Below are positions 1 through 8,203 of a stretch of 34,107 bases of DNA, piece after piece. The DNA is from Bacteroidota bacterium (GTDB lineage: Bacteria > Bacteroidota > Bacteroidia > Sphingobacteriales > Sphingobacteriaceae), in the NCBI GenBank assembly GCA_013288235.1, contig JABDCF010000036.1, forward strand, positions 1 through 34,107. The letters are read 5' to 3'. A program made the translations under genes and the position numbers. The notes beneath the pieces are model-generated. The model had not been told where the DNA came from. It made no database searches and was given only the letters and a program-made list of their open reading frames with translations. Every line of letters begins with the position of its first letter. Positions within the stretch are counted from its first letter, which is position 1.

Positions 1-128
1 ATTATAGATTGCGTCATACCGACACAATAAAAAAGTAGTAGCTACAATCGGATAATAGTCTTATTATCAAGATATTATTCCAGTAAACAGATCTAAAAAA
101 GTAGTAACGAGAGGAATGTTAAATCCTA

Positions 129-1799
129 TTATGCTTCAATCAGGCCTATTTTCATTACACTTTGTTCAAAACTATCACGCGATACCGCTGCTTTATTTCT
201 GGCACTCGTACGGTAGTTATAAATCGTACTTAATGAATATCGAAGAAATGCCGCAATTTGGGCGCTGTCTGTGATGCCAAGTCGTATCAATGCATAGATC
301 CTAAGTTCAGTATTTAAGAGTTCTCCGGGCTTAACTGACATCTTCTCCTCCGGAATTAATAGCGCGTTGAACCCGCTGATAAAATTCGGATAGAGGCTTA
401 AAAAGATCCTGTCGAATATTTTGTACAATTCATCTACCTCTTCGTTGACCATAGCGGTCGACCGCAAAATCTTTATCAATTCATCGAGGTGTTTTTCAGA
501 AGCTTTCTTATTCAGCACTTTTCTAAAATTCTCAAGTTTATTTATGTAGGCAGAGCACAAGTCAAAAAATTGAGCGATATATACTTCTTTGATTTTGTTG
601 GCTTCCATCAAAGCCGAATTCGCTTCATTAAGCTGCAAATTTGTAGAATTCAAAGTTCGGTTAAGTTCACTTAGCTGCACTGTTGTGGAGTTCAGCGCTT
701 TTTTTATTCGTGACTCCCGTTTCATTTGCCTGTAAACATATACTGCAACACCCGCCAGAAAAATGGAAAGTGTGCTAATCAAAATAAGATATAAACGAAG
801 CTGGTCTTTTTGCTTTGCTTCCTTCTTTAAGTAAGCGGTGTTGATTATTGCATAAAATTCGGATATATGTAGTGTGCGGAACTTTGAATCGCAGAACAGC
901 GCATCTTCAATCGCTGACTGTGTACAACGATAAGCATTATCAATGTCGCCGGTTGCGTATAGCAGTAAAGCCAATTCCTGCATCGAGGCGTTATCTTTGA
1001 TAGCGAATTTGACATCAAGCGCGGCGGACTCGGCATAATATTTAATCGCCTTTGTGCTTTCATTCTGCTTTGCATAATCCATGCCCAACAGGTAAGTAAA
1101 CATGGCATAATCGGGCGTCATTTTATTTTTCTTTTGCAAAGCCAGGAGCAATAATTTCTCCGTTTCACGTGTGTGCCCGGCATTAATATTACGAACTGCT
1201 AATTTCTCCTGATAATCAGGCGAATTCTGATCCAAAATTTTCAACAAGGAATCCTGGTATTCACGTATGCGGTTTTGATATTCGCCATTTTCATTGTTGG
1301 CAACATAATGCTGGTAAAACTCCGCTCTTGCCGCGTAATAATCCGCCAACTGTCCTTTTGAAATGTTACGGGGATTAATTGACTTCAGAAGTTCATTTGC
1401 TTCGAGAAATTTATTTAGTGGGAAATAGATATTTGCCAGATCCAATTGTGCTGTAACAATGAGGTTTGGACTATTCATTGCCCTGGCGATTGCCAAATTT
1501 TTCAAGGCATAAGATGTTGCCGAATCAATTTGAAATTTCTGATACTCACTGTATAAGGTTTTGTTAAAATTGAATTTGTCCAGACGTGAAGTAATTTTTG
1601 AATAATTGCGGGAGATGCGCGCAATCCTTTCTTTTTTCTGAAATGTGTACCTGGCTTTATTTGCAATTGCGTCATTCAACTTACTTAACAGCGCTGCGTT
1701 ATTTTGGGCGAAGGAGTTGGTCAAAACACAAAGAGATAATACTGTAAAAAGACAAATTACCTTCGCGTAAAAGCTTACGGTTACACATTTTGAATTCAT
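129..1799 (-). CDS. DUF6377 family membrane-anchored TPR/HTH regulator
   Basis: Probable transcriptional regulator of a Bacteroidota-specific type: a periplasmic TPR-like sensor joined through one membrane helix to a cytoplasmic C-terminal helix-turn-helix. I start it at the ATG at 1799, which gives a clean signal peptide ending in TNSFAQ; an ATG at 1847 would add 16 residues that do not look like a signal peptide. A helical, TPR-like region follows, then a membrane helix about residues 335-358 (LILISTLSIFLAGVAVYVY), a coiled coil rich in LNSTNLQLNEAN-type repeats, and the DUF6377 block with IKEVYIAQFFDLCSAYINKL. The C-terminal TELRIYALIRLGITDSAQIA followed by LRYSLSTIYNYR is the family's LuxR-like HTH. 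The target is not evident; the neighbouring PLP enzyme is a possible one by position only. A consensus promoter lies just upstream. Family assignment is by recognised motifs. Confidence 0.88.
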   Translation of the reverse strand: MNSKCVTVSFYAKVICLFTVLSLCVLTNSFAQNNAALLSKLNDAIANKARYTFQKKERIARISRNYSKITSRLDKFNFNKTLYSEYQKFQIDSATSYALKNLAIARAMNSPNLIVTAQLDLANIYFPLNKFLEANELLKSINPRNISKGQLADYYAARAEFYQHYVANNENGEYQNRIREYQDSLLKILDQNSPDYQEKLAVRNINAGHTRETEKLLLLALQKKNKMTPDYAMFTYLLGMDYAKQNESTKAIKYYAESAALDVKFAIKDNASMQELALLLYATGDIDNAYRCTQSAIEDALFCDSKFRTLHISEFYAIINTAYLKKEAKQKDQLRLYLILISTLSIFLAGVAVYVYRQMKRESRIKKALNSTTVQLSELNRTLNSTNLQLNEANSALMEANKIKEVYIAQFFDLCSAYINKLENFRKVLNKKASEKHLDELIKILRSTAMVNEEVDELYKIFDRIFLSLYPNFISGFNALLIPEEKMSVKPGELLNTELRIYALIRLGITDSAQIAAFLRYSLSTIYNYRTSARNKAAVSRDSFEQSVMKIGLIEA

Positions 1800-1854
1800 A
1801 CAAGTATTACCAGGTTTATTTGAATGCAACTTATTGCAATATTGCATATCTCTG

Positions 1855-1885
1855 CAAATCTAAATCCATTTTTTGGATTTATCAA
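1855..1885 (-). promoter_or_regulatory. Bacteroidota-type promoter for the DUF6377 gene, with palindrome between boxes
   Basis: Read on the minus strand, TTG (1885-1883) is followed after exactly 20 bases by TAGATTTG (1862-1855), matching the Bacteroidota primary sigma consensus TTG-N19-21-TAnnTTTG. Transcription should begin near 1849, giving a leader of about 50 bases to the ATG at 1799. A 6-bp inverted repeat, AAATCC and GGATTT (1862-1867 and 1875-1880), lies between the boxes and could be an operator. Confidence 0.6.
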
Positions 1886-1971
1886 TATTTTATCGGCGAC
1901 TACTGCCTGAGCAGTTTTCAACTATCTGCAGCCAATAAGAAAACAGCGTTTGCAAAAATTCATAATCCTGA

Positions 1972-3042
1972 TTAAAAATGTTCATCAGTAAGCCTGCTGA
2001 TTGGGTGATAACCTGTAAAGGTTACCCGCGATGATATATAGTCTTCTTTTACAGGTTCGGCTTTAACCAGGTCGGTACTCAGATATTTCTTATTATCATC
2101 GCTAAGCACGGTTACTACAATAGCGTCTGCCTCCATTTGTTCTTTAAGTTTTATGGCCCCTACTACATTAGCACCTGAAGATATACCTACCGCAAGGCCT
2201 AATTGTTTAGCCAGTTTTTGTGCCATGATAATGGCATCACCGTCGTTAGCCTGAATAACAACATCCAGTTGGTTAAGCTTTACGATCCCGGGTATAAACT
2301 CGTCTGATATGCCCTGGATGCGATGGCTGCCTACCTTATAGCCTGTGGTCAGCGTTGGTGATTCCGCAGGTTCAAGCGGGTGAACCTTAATTTTAGGGTT
2401 CAGCATTTTTAGATAGCTACCTACGCCCATTACGGTACCACCCGTGCCTACACCTGCCACAAAGGCATCGGGTATCATTCCGTTTGTGGCAAGCTGCCTC
2501 CAAATCTCCCTGCCGGTTGTCTTTTCATGCGTTTCAGCATTGTACTGGTTTTCGAATTGCCTCGGCAAAAAAATATGCTTTGTTTCCTTTTCCATCCGTT
2601 CAGACAATCGAATGCTGCCTGAAAATCCACCTTGTTCTTTACTTATCAGTATAACATCGGCACCCATGCTTTCGATAATTGCTATCCGCTCTTTGCTCAA
2701 CCAGTCAGGCATAATGATCTTTACCCGGTGGCCCAATGCTTTGCCGATGGCTGCAAAGGATATACCTGTATTGCCACTCGTTGCTTCCACAATCGTATCT
2801 TCCGGTTTTATTTTGCAGTTCCTGTAGGCCTGGTACATAACATATAGTGCCATCCTGTCCTTAATGCTGCCCGTTAGGTTATAGTGCTCGCATTTTACGT
2901 AAACCTTACCTGTTTTGCCATTGTAAGTATAATTCAGTTCCAGCATGGGGGTATTGCCTACCAAATGCCATAGGTGCCTGAACCGCTTATCCAGTTCGGG
3001 TGATAAACACGCTGATGTCCGTTTATTTTCTGTTAATCCCAT
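1972..3042 (-). CDS. PLP-dependent cysteine synthase family protein
   Basis: Fold-type II PLP enzyme of the CysK / cystathionine beta-synthase group, cytoplasmic, expected to catalyse beta-replacement on an activated serine. The start contains the family signature [10 protein letters not shown] (residues 28-37). [11 protein letters not shown] places the PLP lysine at residue 61, TSGNTG (88-93) binds the cofactor carboxylate side, and a [10 protein letters not shown] loop near residue 200 binds the phosphate. GISSGANV and a C-terminal [14 protein letters not shown] complete the pattern. The length of 356 aa exceeds the roughly 310 aa of housekeeping CysK and there is no C-terminal CBS domain. 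Cysteine synthase, cystathionine synthase or diaminopropionate-type synthase activity cannot be separated from sequence alone, so I give no symbol. It stands alone, separated from the upstream sigma gene by a terminator. Confidence 0.88.
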   Translation of the reverse strand: MGLTENKRTSACLSPELDKRFRHLWHLVGNTPMLELNYTYNGKTGKVYVKCEHYNLTGSIKDRMALYVMYQAYRNCKIKPEDTIVEATSGNTGISFAAIGKALGHRVKIIMPDWLSKERIAIIESMGADVILISKEQGGFSGSIRLSERMEKETKHIFLPRQFENQYNAETHEKTTGREIWRQLATNGMIPDAFVAGVGTGGTVMGVGSYLKMLNPKIKVHPLEPAESPTLTTGYKVGSHRIQGISDEFIPGIVKLNQLDVVIQANDGDAIIMAQKLAKQLGLAVGISSGANVVGAIKLKEQMEADAIVVTVLSDDNKKYLSTDLVKAEPVKEDYISSRVTFTGYHPISRLTDEHF

Positions 3043-3067
3043 AACTCATTTTATAAATATTCAATTA

Positions 3068-3098
3068 AGAAAAGCGCCGCCCACTCAAAACGGCGCTT
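3068..3098 (-). terminator. Intrinsic terminator after the stand-alone sigma gene
   Basis: An 8-bp perfect stem, AAGCGCCG (3072-3079) and CGGCGCTT (3091-3098), has an 11-base loop. On the minus strand it runs into TTTTCTT. It lies between the sigma gene and the PLP-enzyme gene, so it should stop sigma transcripts before the enzyme gene. Confidence 0.7.
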
Positions 3099-3245
3099 AC
3101 TCACTAACTAAACTTGTCATTAACTGAAATGAAAAAATAAGAACGGAGTGTGTTATTTTAATTACCATCAGGGAGATTTATATAGCCGGGTTATCGGTAT
3201 AATTCCACTACAGTTCATCAACTGTTTCAGCGTGTATATTGTCTT

Positions 3246-3788
3246 TTATACTTTTTTATTTCCCTTCATAATCATTTCTTTTAGTTTCATGCGGGCCTTG
3301 AATAAGTTTGATTCAGATGTTCTGATATTAATATTCAGCATTTTTGAAATTTGTTCATGCGAATAACCCTCAATAGCATATAAGTTAAACACGATACGGC
3401 AACCTGGAGATAGTTCCTGGACTTTCACTAAAAGGTCACCGTAACTTAATTTAGTATTGTCGCATTCTTCTTTTGTCATATAATCAGCTGTCTCCAAATC
3501 GTCAAAAGATGCGGTTTTTATATTGCTACGGTAATATCTAATTGATGCATAGACCATAATTTTACCTAACCACGCTTTAAATGGATACCGATGGCGATAC
3601 CTGTTTATACTTGTAAAAACTTTCAGGAATCCTTTATTTAGGATTTCTGCGGCCTCATGCCGATTATTCGCATACCGGAGGCAAATTCCCATCGCAAAAT
3701 CATAGAATGTTTTATAAAGTATCTTTTGAGCGCTTCGGTTTTGCTCCAGGCATTCGTTAATTAATTGTCCAATTTCTGAGTTATCCAT
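3246..3788 (-). CDS. ECF-type sigma-70 factor, stand-alone
   Basis: Extracytoplasmic-function RNA polymerase sigma factor. Region 2 is seen in the segment from LINECLEQNRSAQKILYKTF to YPFKAWLGKIMVYASIRYYR, with the core-binding and -10 recognition helices. Region 4 is GYSHEQISKMLNINIRTSES followed by LFKARMKLKEM, the -35 recognition HTH. The ATG at 3788 (protein beginning MDNSEIGQLINECL) fits the family's usual start; an in-frame ATG at 3884 would add 32 residues with no family resemblance. No FecR-like anti-sigma gene is adjacent, unlike the sigma gene at 13.5 kb, so how its activity is controlled is unknown. It is followed by an intrinsic terminator and reads as a single-gene unit. Confidence 0.87.
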   Translation of the reverse strand: MDNSEIGQLINECLEQNRSAQKILYKTFYDFAMGICLRYANNRHEAAEILNKGFLKVFTSINRYRHRYPFKAWLGKIMVYASIRYYRSNIKTASFDDLETADYMTKEECDNTKLSYGDLLVKVQELSPGCRIVFNLYAIEGYSHEQISKMLNINIRTSESNLFKARMKLKEMIMKGNKKV

Positions 3789-3948
3789 ATTCTCCAAGGC
3801 TGATGTTGGAATTGGTTGTTTTTTGGCTATTCCGGTTTTGTCATCTGCACCGCCGGTAATATGTAAGCCGTCGGCTTTCCACACCAGGGCAGCTTACTTG
3901 AACCATAGCTTTATTTTATTAAACCCATGTATTTTAGTTTATTTTTTT

Positions 3949-3979
3949 AAAAACACCCCCCGACTCATCGGGAGGTGTT
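3949..3979 (-). terminator. Intrinsic terminator after the metalloprotease gene
   Basis: Inverted repeat AACACCCCCCGA (3952-3963) and TCGGGAGGTGTT (3968-3979) has one mismatch and a 4-base loop. On the minus strand it is followed by TTTTT. It begins 25 bases beyond the protease stop codon and marks the end of the sigma-FecR-SusCD-protease locus. Confidence 0.8.
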
Positions 3980-4003
3980 GTTCATATTACTATCTACCTA
4001 CAA

Positions 4004-6556
4004 TTAGTAATCGTCCGGTTCGCTTGTTATCGCTTGCGGTGCCGACTTTTTGGGGGCGGACGCCGGGATATTGATCAAGTTTTTGGGGTCGAGAGCGATA
4101 TCCAGGTTTGTGTAAAGTGCCCGTAGATGTTCCCTGGTAATAGCATCCGACGCAGCTGCCGATGCCTTCCTGATCTCCGTTGACAGCGATCTTGCGTGCA
4201 TCGTAATGACCGTGTGGGCTTCGCTCAGCTCATTTGTTTTCAGTTCAGCTATCAATGTGGTCACATACAGATCCTGCAAATCGCGGCGATAGTTCGTGAT
4301 CGTTTTATGGGCAGGCAATTCAGAGAAAATGCCTTGTTTTAAATCGCCCAGCATTTCCCAAGCGGTATAGGCCTTCCCGGGAAAATTGGCTTCTTCACTA
4401 ATCAGTTGTGCAACAAGAGCGGGGTTAAGCAAGTAAGCAAGGTTCTTCTCCTGCACGGCGGTAACCATGCTAAAATCAAGGGGGCTCACCAGGTATAGCT
4501 TCTCATCCATCAGCCAGTAAGGTGTGGCGAACAATTGTTCCTGCAAAAAAGCCATCGCCCGCTTTTGTTTGGCTTTATCCACTATTTCGTATTCGGGGCC
4601 CTGCTGTTCTACAGTTTTCGGCGTTTCATAAATACCGCCGATATTACGGCTTACGTGTCCCATAAAGCGGCCGTATTCCCCAACCAGTTCTTTGTAAAGC
4701 GCTGCGGCCCGGTCATAGTTACCGTCAGGTTTTGTCGCCCATTCCATCAAGTGCGGCTCTATTCTTTTCAGGTTCTTAATACCGTAACTGCTGGCCAGCA
4801 TCGCATCATCGCCCAGGTCCTCGCTCTGGTCGCGCGGATCAGTAGAGTTGAGGGGAAAATTGTCAGTAGTTGGATTTAACTGGCTGCCATAAAAGTACTG
4901 TTTGCCCGAGGCCAGTTTTTCAATGATCCATTTATTCATGTAATCCTTCTCTTCCTGTGCTGTTTTAAACTGCGGCAGCCACTTATACCCCCATTCAATC
5001 GCCCATTTATCGTAATCGCCGATGCGGGGGAAAATGCCCTTCTCGCCGATGTGGTCTTCAGGCTGTGCCACGTAGTTAAAGCGTGCATAGTCCATAATTG
5101 ATGGCGTATGGCCATGCTCCTCCACCCAGGCTTTATTGCGCAGGTTCTCAACAGGCACGGTTGATGATGCACCGAAGTTATGCTCCAGGCCAAGCGTGTG
5201 CCCAACTTCATGCGACGATACGAAGCGGATCAACTGCCCCATTAATTCGTCGTCCAGCTCCGGTTTATGGGTCCTCGGGTCTATCGCCCCTGCTTGTATT
5301 GTGTACCAATTCTGTATCAGGGTCATTACGCTATGGTACCAGCTGATATGGGTCTCAAGAACCTCGCCGCTACGCGGATCATTGACGTTAAACCCGGCGG
5401 CATTTTCAATGGCTGACGGTTTATAAACAACCATTGAATGGCGTACATCGTTCGCGCTCCAGGTAGAATCGTTCACGGGCGCCTCTTTTCCAAAAATAGC
5501 GTTTTTGAAGCCCGCTTTCTCGAAGGCACCCTGCCAGTCATTGATACCGGCTATAAGGTAAGGCACCCATTTTTTGGGCGTCGCCGGATCGATGTAGATA
5601 ATAATTGGCTTTTTGGGCTCTACCAACTCGCCGCGCTTATATTTCTCAACATCCTCATCTTTAGGCTCCATCCGCCAGCGCTGGATATACCGGGCTGCGC
5701 CTACCCCATGTGAATCGACATCAAAATCTACATAAGAGTTGGAAAAAAAACCAATGCGGGGATCTTCCAGCCTCGGCTTCATGGGTACCGTTGGCAACAG
5801 CAACAGAGATGTGTTTAGCTCGATGGTACCAGCCTTGCTTGCGTCAGTTGCGTTGACGAGCGTCTTCACCGTTTTGATTTCAATATTACCGGGAAAGGCC
5901 TGGATTTGCTCGATGTAACCTCTGTCAGGAACTTGCAATTTAAATATATCTAAAGGCTCCCATATCGGAGGGGCGAAAGTTGAGGTCATGTTTTTGCTGT
6001 TTAAAAAATCAGTTATGTCAATCACCAAACTTTTAGCCTTCTTATTGAATGCTTTAATCGGAAAAATGAACTCAATTGCCTGCAGGTTATTGTTTTCCAG
6101 CGAATGTGATAATCCGTTTGGCGTGGTATCATTGGAGACATTTTGAAACTTAACCGAACGCAACACGAGCCTATCGCCAGGAATGCGGTCAAAACTTATC
6201 ACCGGCCGACCCATCTCGTCGCCGCTGTAGCCAAGATTAACCAATGGAACTACTGGTTCGCCGGGCCCTTTTTCAATACGGGTGACCGCCAGGATATCCC
6301 GTTTTAAAAGCGAGTCGGGGATTTCAAGAAAGTACTTGTCCTTAACGATGTCAACCTGGAAAAAGCTTTTCAATATCCGGGAGCCGGCAGGAACGACATC
6401 TTCATAAGGTTTAATAGCCGCAGGCGATGCGGATGGTAATTTTTTAGCCGTATCAGTTACGGCGCCCTTTGATTGGCCGTTCGCAAAGCTGCAGCTTAGT
6501 GCAAAAAAAAGGCCGATAACGTAGAGCGAAAAGGGGATTTTAGTTATTAAGTTCAT
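4004..6556 (-). CDS. Secreted zinc-dependent metalloprotease (DUF5117/DUF5118/DUF4953 type)
   Basis: Large exported zinc peptidase of the family annotated in Bacteroidota as zinc-dependent metalloprotease with DUF5118, DUF5117 and DUF4953 segments. The N-terminus is a signal peptide ending about residue 28 (SCSFANGQ). The zinc site is HEVGHTLGLEH, with H449, E450, H453 and H459, the extended HExxHxxGxxH of metzincin-like enzymes. Upstream, DILAVTRIEKGPG and the FSNSYVDFDVDSHGVGAARY block are typical of the N-terminal DUFs. At 850 aa it has the usual family length and appears intact. It lies downstream of a SusC/SusD pair in the same orientation, which suggests that it cuts protein substrates outside or at the cell surface and that the pair imports the fragments. 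The actual substrate is not shown by the sequence. A terminator follows it. Confidence 0.9.
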   Translation of the reverse strand: MNLITKIPFSLYVIGLFFALSCSFANGQSKGAVTDTAKKLPSASPAAIKPYEDVVPAGSRILKSFFQVDIVKDKYFLEIPDSLLKRDILAVTRIEKGPGEPVVPLVNLGYSGDEMGRPVISFDRIPGDRLVLRSVKFQNVSNDTTPNGLSHSLENNNLQAIEFIFPIKAFNKKAKSLVIDITDFLNSKNMTSTFAPPIWEPLDIFKLQVPDRGYIEQIQAFPGNIEIKTVKTLVNATDASKAGTIELNTSLLLLPTVPMKPRLEDPRIGFFSNSYVDFDVDSHGVGAARYIQRWRMEPKDEDVEKYKRGELVEPKKPIIIYIDPATPKKWVPYLIAGINDWQGAFEKAGFKNAIFGKEAPVNDSTWSANDVRHSMVVYKPSAIENAAGFNVNDPRSGEVLETHISWYHSVMTLIQNWYTIQAGAIDPRTHKPELDDELMGQLIRFVSSHEVGHTLGLEHNFGASSTVPVENLRNKAWVEEHGHTPSIMDYARFNYVAQPEDHIGEKGIFPRIGDYDKWAIEWGYKWLPQFKTAQEEKDYMNKWIIEKLASGKQYFYGSQLNPTTDNFPLNSTDPRDQSEDLGDDAMLASSYGIKNLKRIEPHLMEWATKPDGNYDRAAALYKELVGEYGRFMGHVSRNIGGIYETPKTVEQQGPEYEIVDKAKQKRAMAFLQEQLFATPYWLMDEKLYLVSPLDFSMVTAVQEKNLAYLLNPALVAQLISEEANFPGKAYTAWEMLGDLKQGIFSELPAHKTITNYRRDLQDLYVTTLIAELKTNELSEAHTVITMHARSLSTEIRKASAAASDAITREHLRALYTNLDIALDPKNLINIPASAPKKSAPQAITSEPDDY

Positions 6557-6604
6557 AATGATTATTGTTTTAAATGTATATGTCAGAAAATTTCCGGTTT
6601 GCAG

Positions 6605-6694
6605 TTAATTGTGAAGATGGCGCCTTTGGGCGGTGCCATGCGCTGAAAAAAAGCACAGCGCAACAAAGTATATCGAAAAAATTTTGGTTTTCAT
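6605..6694 (-). CDS. 29-codon ORF resembling an isolated signal peptide
   Basis: A short reading frame between the SusD hairpin and the metalloprotease. It starts at the ATG at 6694, begins MKTKIFSIYFVALCFF, continues SAHGTAQRRHLHN and stops at TAA. Lysines followed by a hydrophobic core and a small-residue AHGTAQ end are what a Bacteroidota signal peptide looks like, but almost nothing follows. It is in the same frame as the protease gene, separated by one stop codon and 48 bases, and that gene has its own signal peptide. It may be the stump of a deleted secreted protein, a small exported peptide, or a leader ORF. Expression is unproven. Confidence 0.4.
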   Translation of the reverse strand: MKTKIFSIYFVALCFFSAHGTAQRRHLHN

Positions 6695-6725
6695 GATAAT
6701 AATTAATTTGAAAATTAAATGAGAA

Positions 6726-6759
6726 TACAGACCGGCAGCATAATTTCTGCCGGTCTGTA
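6726..6759 (-). terminator. Perfect 13-bp hairpin directly after SusD
   Basis: TACAGACCGGCAG (6726-6738) pairs perfectly with CTGCCGGTCTGTA (6747-6759) around an 8-base loop. It sits 5 bases past the SusD stop codon. On the minus strand the bases after it are TTCTCATTTAATTTTC, not a clean U run, so it may be a leaky terminator or an mRNA 3'-end stabiliser that lowers protease expression relative to SusCD. Confidence 0.6.
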
Positions 6760-6764
6760 ATTAA

Positions 6765-8192
6765 TTAATAGCCCTGATTTTGTGTTAGATGTGAATTAAG
6801 GATAAGCTCGCTTTGAGGGATAGGAATCAGTTGTTTGTAGGAACTCCACACCCCGCCCTTAAGCGGATCTATCGCAGTCATTACAGCATCAATACGCCCT
6901 GTCCGTTTCAGATCGAACCAGCGGTGGCCAAATTCGGTAAATAGCTCAACCTGGCGCTCATTGTATATTGCCGTCAACAAATCAGCCTGTGTGGTTGCCG
7001 TTGTCGGTGCGAGCCCTGCCCTGGCACGGATTGTGTTGAGGTCGCTTTGCGCGCCGGCCAGGTTGGTTTGCTGTGCGCGTGCTTCCGCACGAATAAGATA
7101 TTGTTCGGCTAAACGGAATAAAATTGGATATTCATTGATCGTAGTTCCTGGCGTAATCAAATTTTGCTTGTACTTATACGCATAATAATAAGTTGTTGTA
7201 CCGGCATTTAGCTGCCCAACCCAATTGGTAAACCGGGCGTCGCCGCTTTCAAAAGCATTTACCAATGCACTACTCAATGGGTACTGATCTGCAATGCCAT
7301 TGGGGGCCGCAGTTAAAATAAGTACGCCGGCATCAGCGTTGCCATAGTTTGGCGTAATGGATTGTAACTGCCAGATGGTTTCACGTGATGTTTTCAGGAA
7401 TACATTGTTCAAATTAGGTTCAAGTACATAAACAGAAGAACCGATTACGTTTGAAGCCTGCGTTTCTGCATCCTTCCAATCCTGCATGTACAGGTAAACC
7501 CTGGCTAATAACGCACTCGCTGCCTGCTTATTAGGCAAAAGGCGGTCGGTTGCCGCCGCCGCAGCCAACGTTTCATATTTGTTATCCGGCAATACGCTTT
7601 GCGCATCCGTTAAGTCCTGGATAACCTGTTTTAACACGGTAGCGGCAGGGCTCCTGCTAATCACATTGTTAACTGCCGGGTCAGTTGACAATACCAGCGG
7701 AACATCACCGTATAAATTTACCGCATTAAAAAAAATGAACGCCCTGGTAAATTTTGCTTCGGCCAGTAATTGCTGCTGTATCACAGGGTTAAGGGATGTA
7801 GCGGAGCCAAGCCCCTGTATAGCTGAATTGCAGACAAAGAGTTCCTGGAATATCTCCGGCCAGTAGTACTCGCTTAGGGCATTCAATGAATTGGTATAAA
7901 ACTGGTTCCCTACAGTAAAGTTTAGCAGCTCATCAGCTGCCAGCCCCTGTTGAATGGCAACGCTTGCCGATCCATTACACATATTGCCGGTAATTGCCAT
8001 CGTGGCATAGAGGCCAGAAATAACACCTTCGGCAGCAGTATTAGAGGTATATACATTGGCAGTGGCCAGTAAAGTGGCGGGCGGGCCAATATCAAGTGAT
8101 TTTTTACAACTACCCATGCCGGTAAGCAGGGAAGCAAATACAAAAAAGCTCAGTGCTCTTAGGGATTTTTTGTTTTTATATGTTTTTTTCAT
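6765..8192 (-). CDS. SusD/RagB family nutrient-binding outer-membrane lipoprotein
   Basis: Surface lipoprotein that forms the lid of a SusC channel and captures ligand. The signal peptide ends LLTGMGSCKKSL, with Cys29 as the lipidated residue. The N-terminal SusD-like helical region includes NTAAEGVISGLYATM and AEAKFTRAFIFFNAVNLYGDVPLVL, the helical-repeat signature of the family. The C-terminal part has RLAEQYLIRAEARAQ, then LNTIRARAGL, then YNERQVELFTEFGHRWFDLKRTG, the classic SusD_RagB closing motif. The length of 475 aa is normal. It starts 11 bases after the SusC stop, so the two are co-transcribed. Neighbouring metalloprotease makes peptides or proteins a likelier ligand than glycans, as no glycoside hydrolase is present; that is inference. 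Confidence 0.94.
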   Translation of the reverse strand: MKKTYKNKKSLRALSFFVFASLLTGMGSCKKSLDIGPPATLLATANVYTSNTAAEGVISGLYATMAITGNMCNGSASVAIQQGLAADELLNFTVGNQFYTNSLNALSEYYWPEIFQELFVCNSAIQGLGSATSLNPVIQQQLLAEAKFTRAFIFFNAVNLYGDVPLVLSTDPAVNNVISRSPAATVLKQVIQDLTDAQSVLPDNKYETLAAAAATDRLLPNKQAASALLARVYLYMQDWKDAETQASNVIGSSVYVLEPNLNNVFLKTSRETIWQLQSITPNYGNADAGVLILTAAPNGIADQYPLSSALVNAFESGDARFTNWVGQLNAGTTTYYYAYKYKQNLITPGTTINEYPILFRLAEQYLIRAEARAQQTNLAGAQSDLNTIRARAGLAPTTATTQADLLTAIYNERQVELFTEFGHRWFDLKRTGRIDAVMTAIDPLKGGVWSSYKQLIPIPQSELILNSHLTQNQGY

Positions 8193-8203
8193 CGCAATTC
8201 AGA

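Noticed and set aside
29-106. 12-bp direct repeat AAAAAAGTAGTA at 29-40 and 95-106
   Set aside because: Short and AT-rich, with no gene or element between the copies; probably chance.
1862-1880. AAATCC/GGATTT dyad as a terminator
   Set aside because: Only 6 bp, AT-rich, and it sits exactly between the boxes of a consensus promoter, so an operator is the better reading.
4535-4879. 114-codon plus-strand ORF inside the metalloprotease gene
   Set aside because: Lies antisense within a clear 850-aa gene and has no family resemblance.
7922-8143. Alternative minus-strand frame within the SusD gene
   Set aside because: Overlapping shadow frame inside an intact SusD with lipoprotein signal; no domain.
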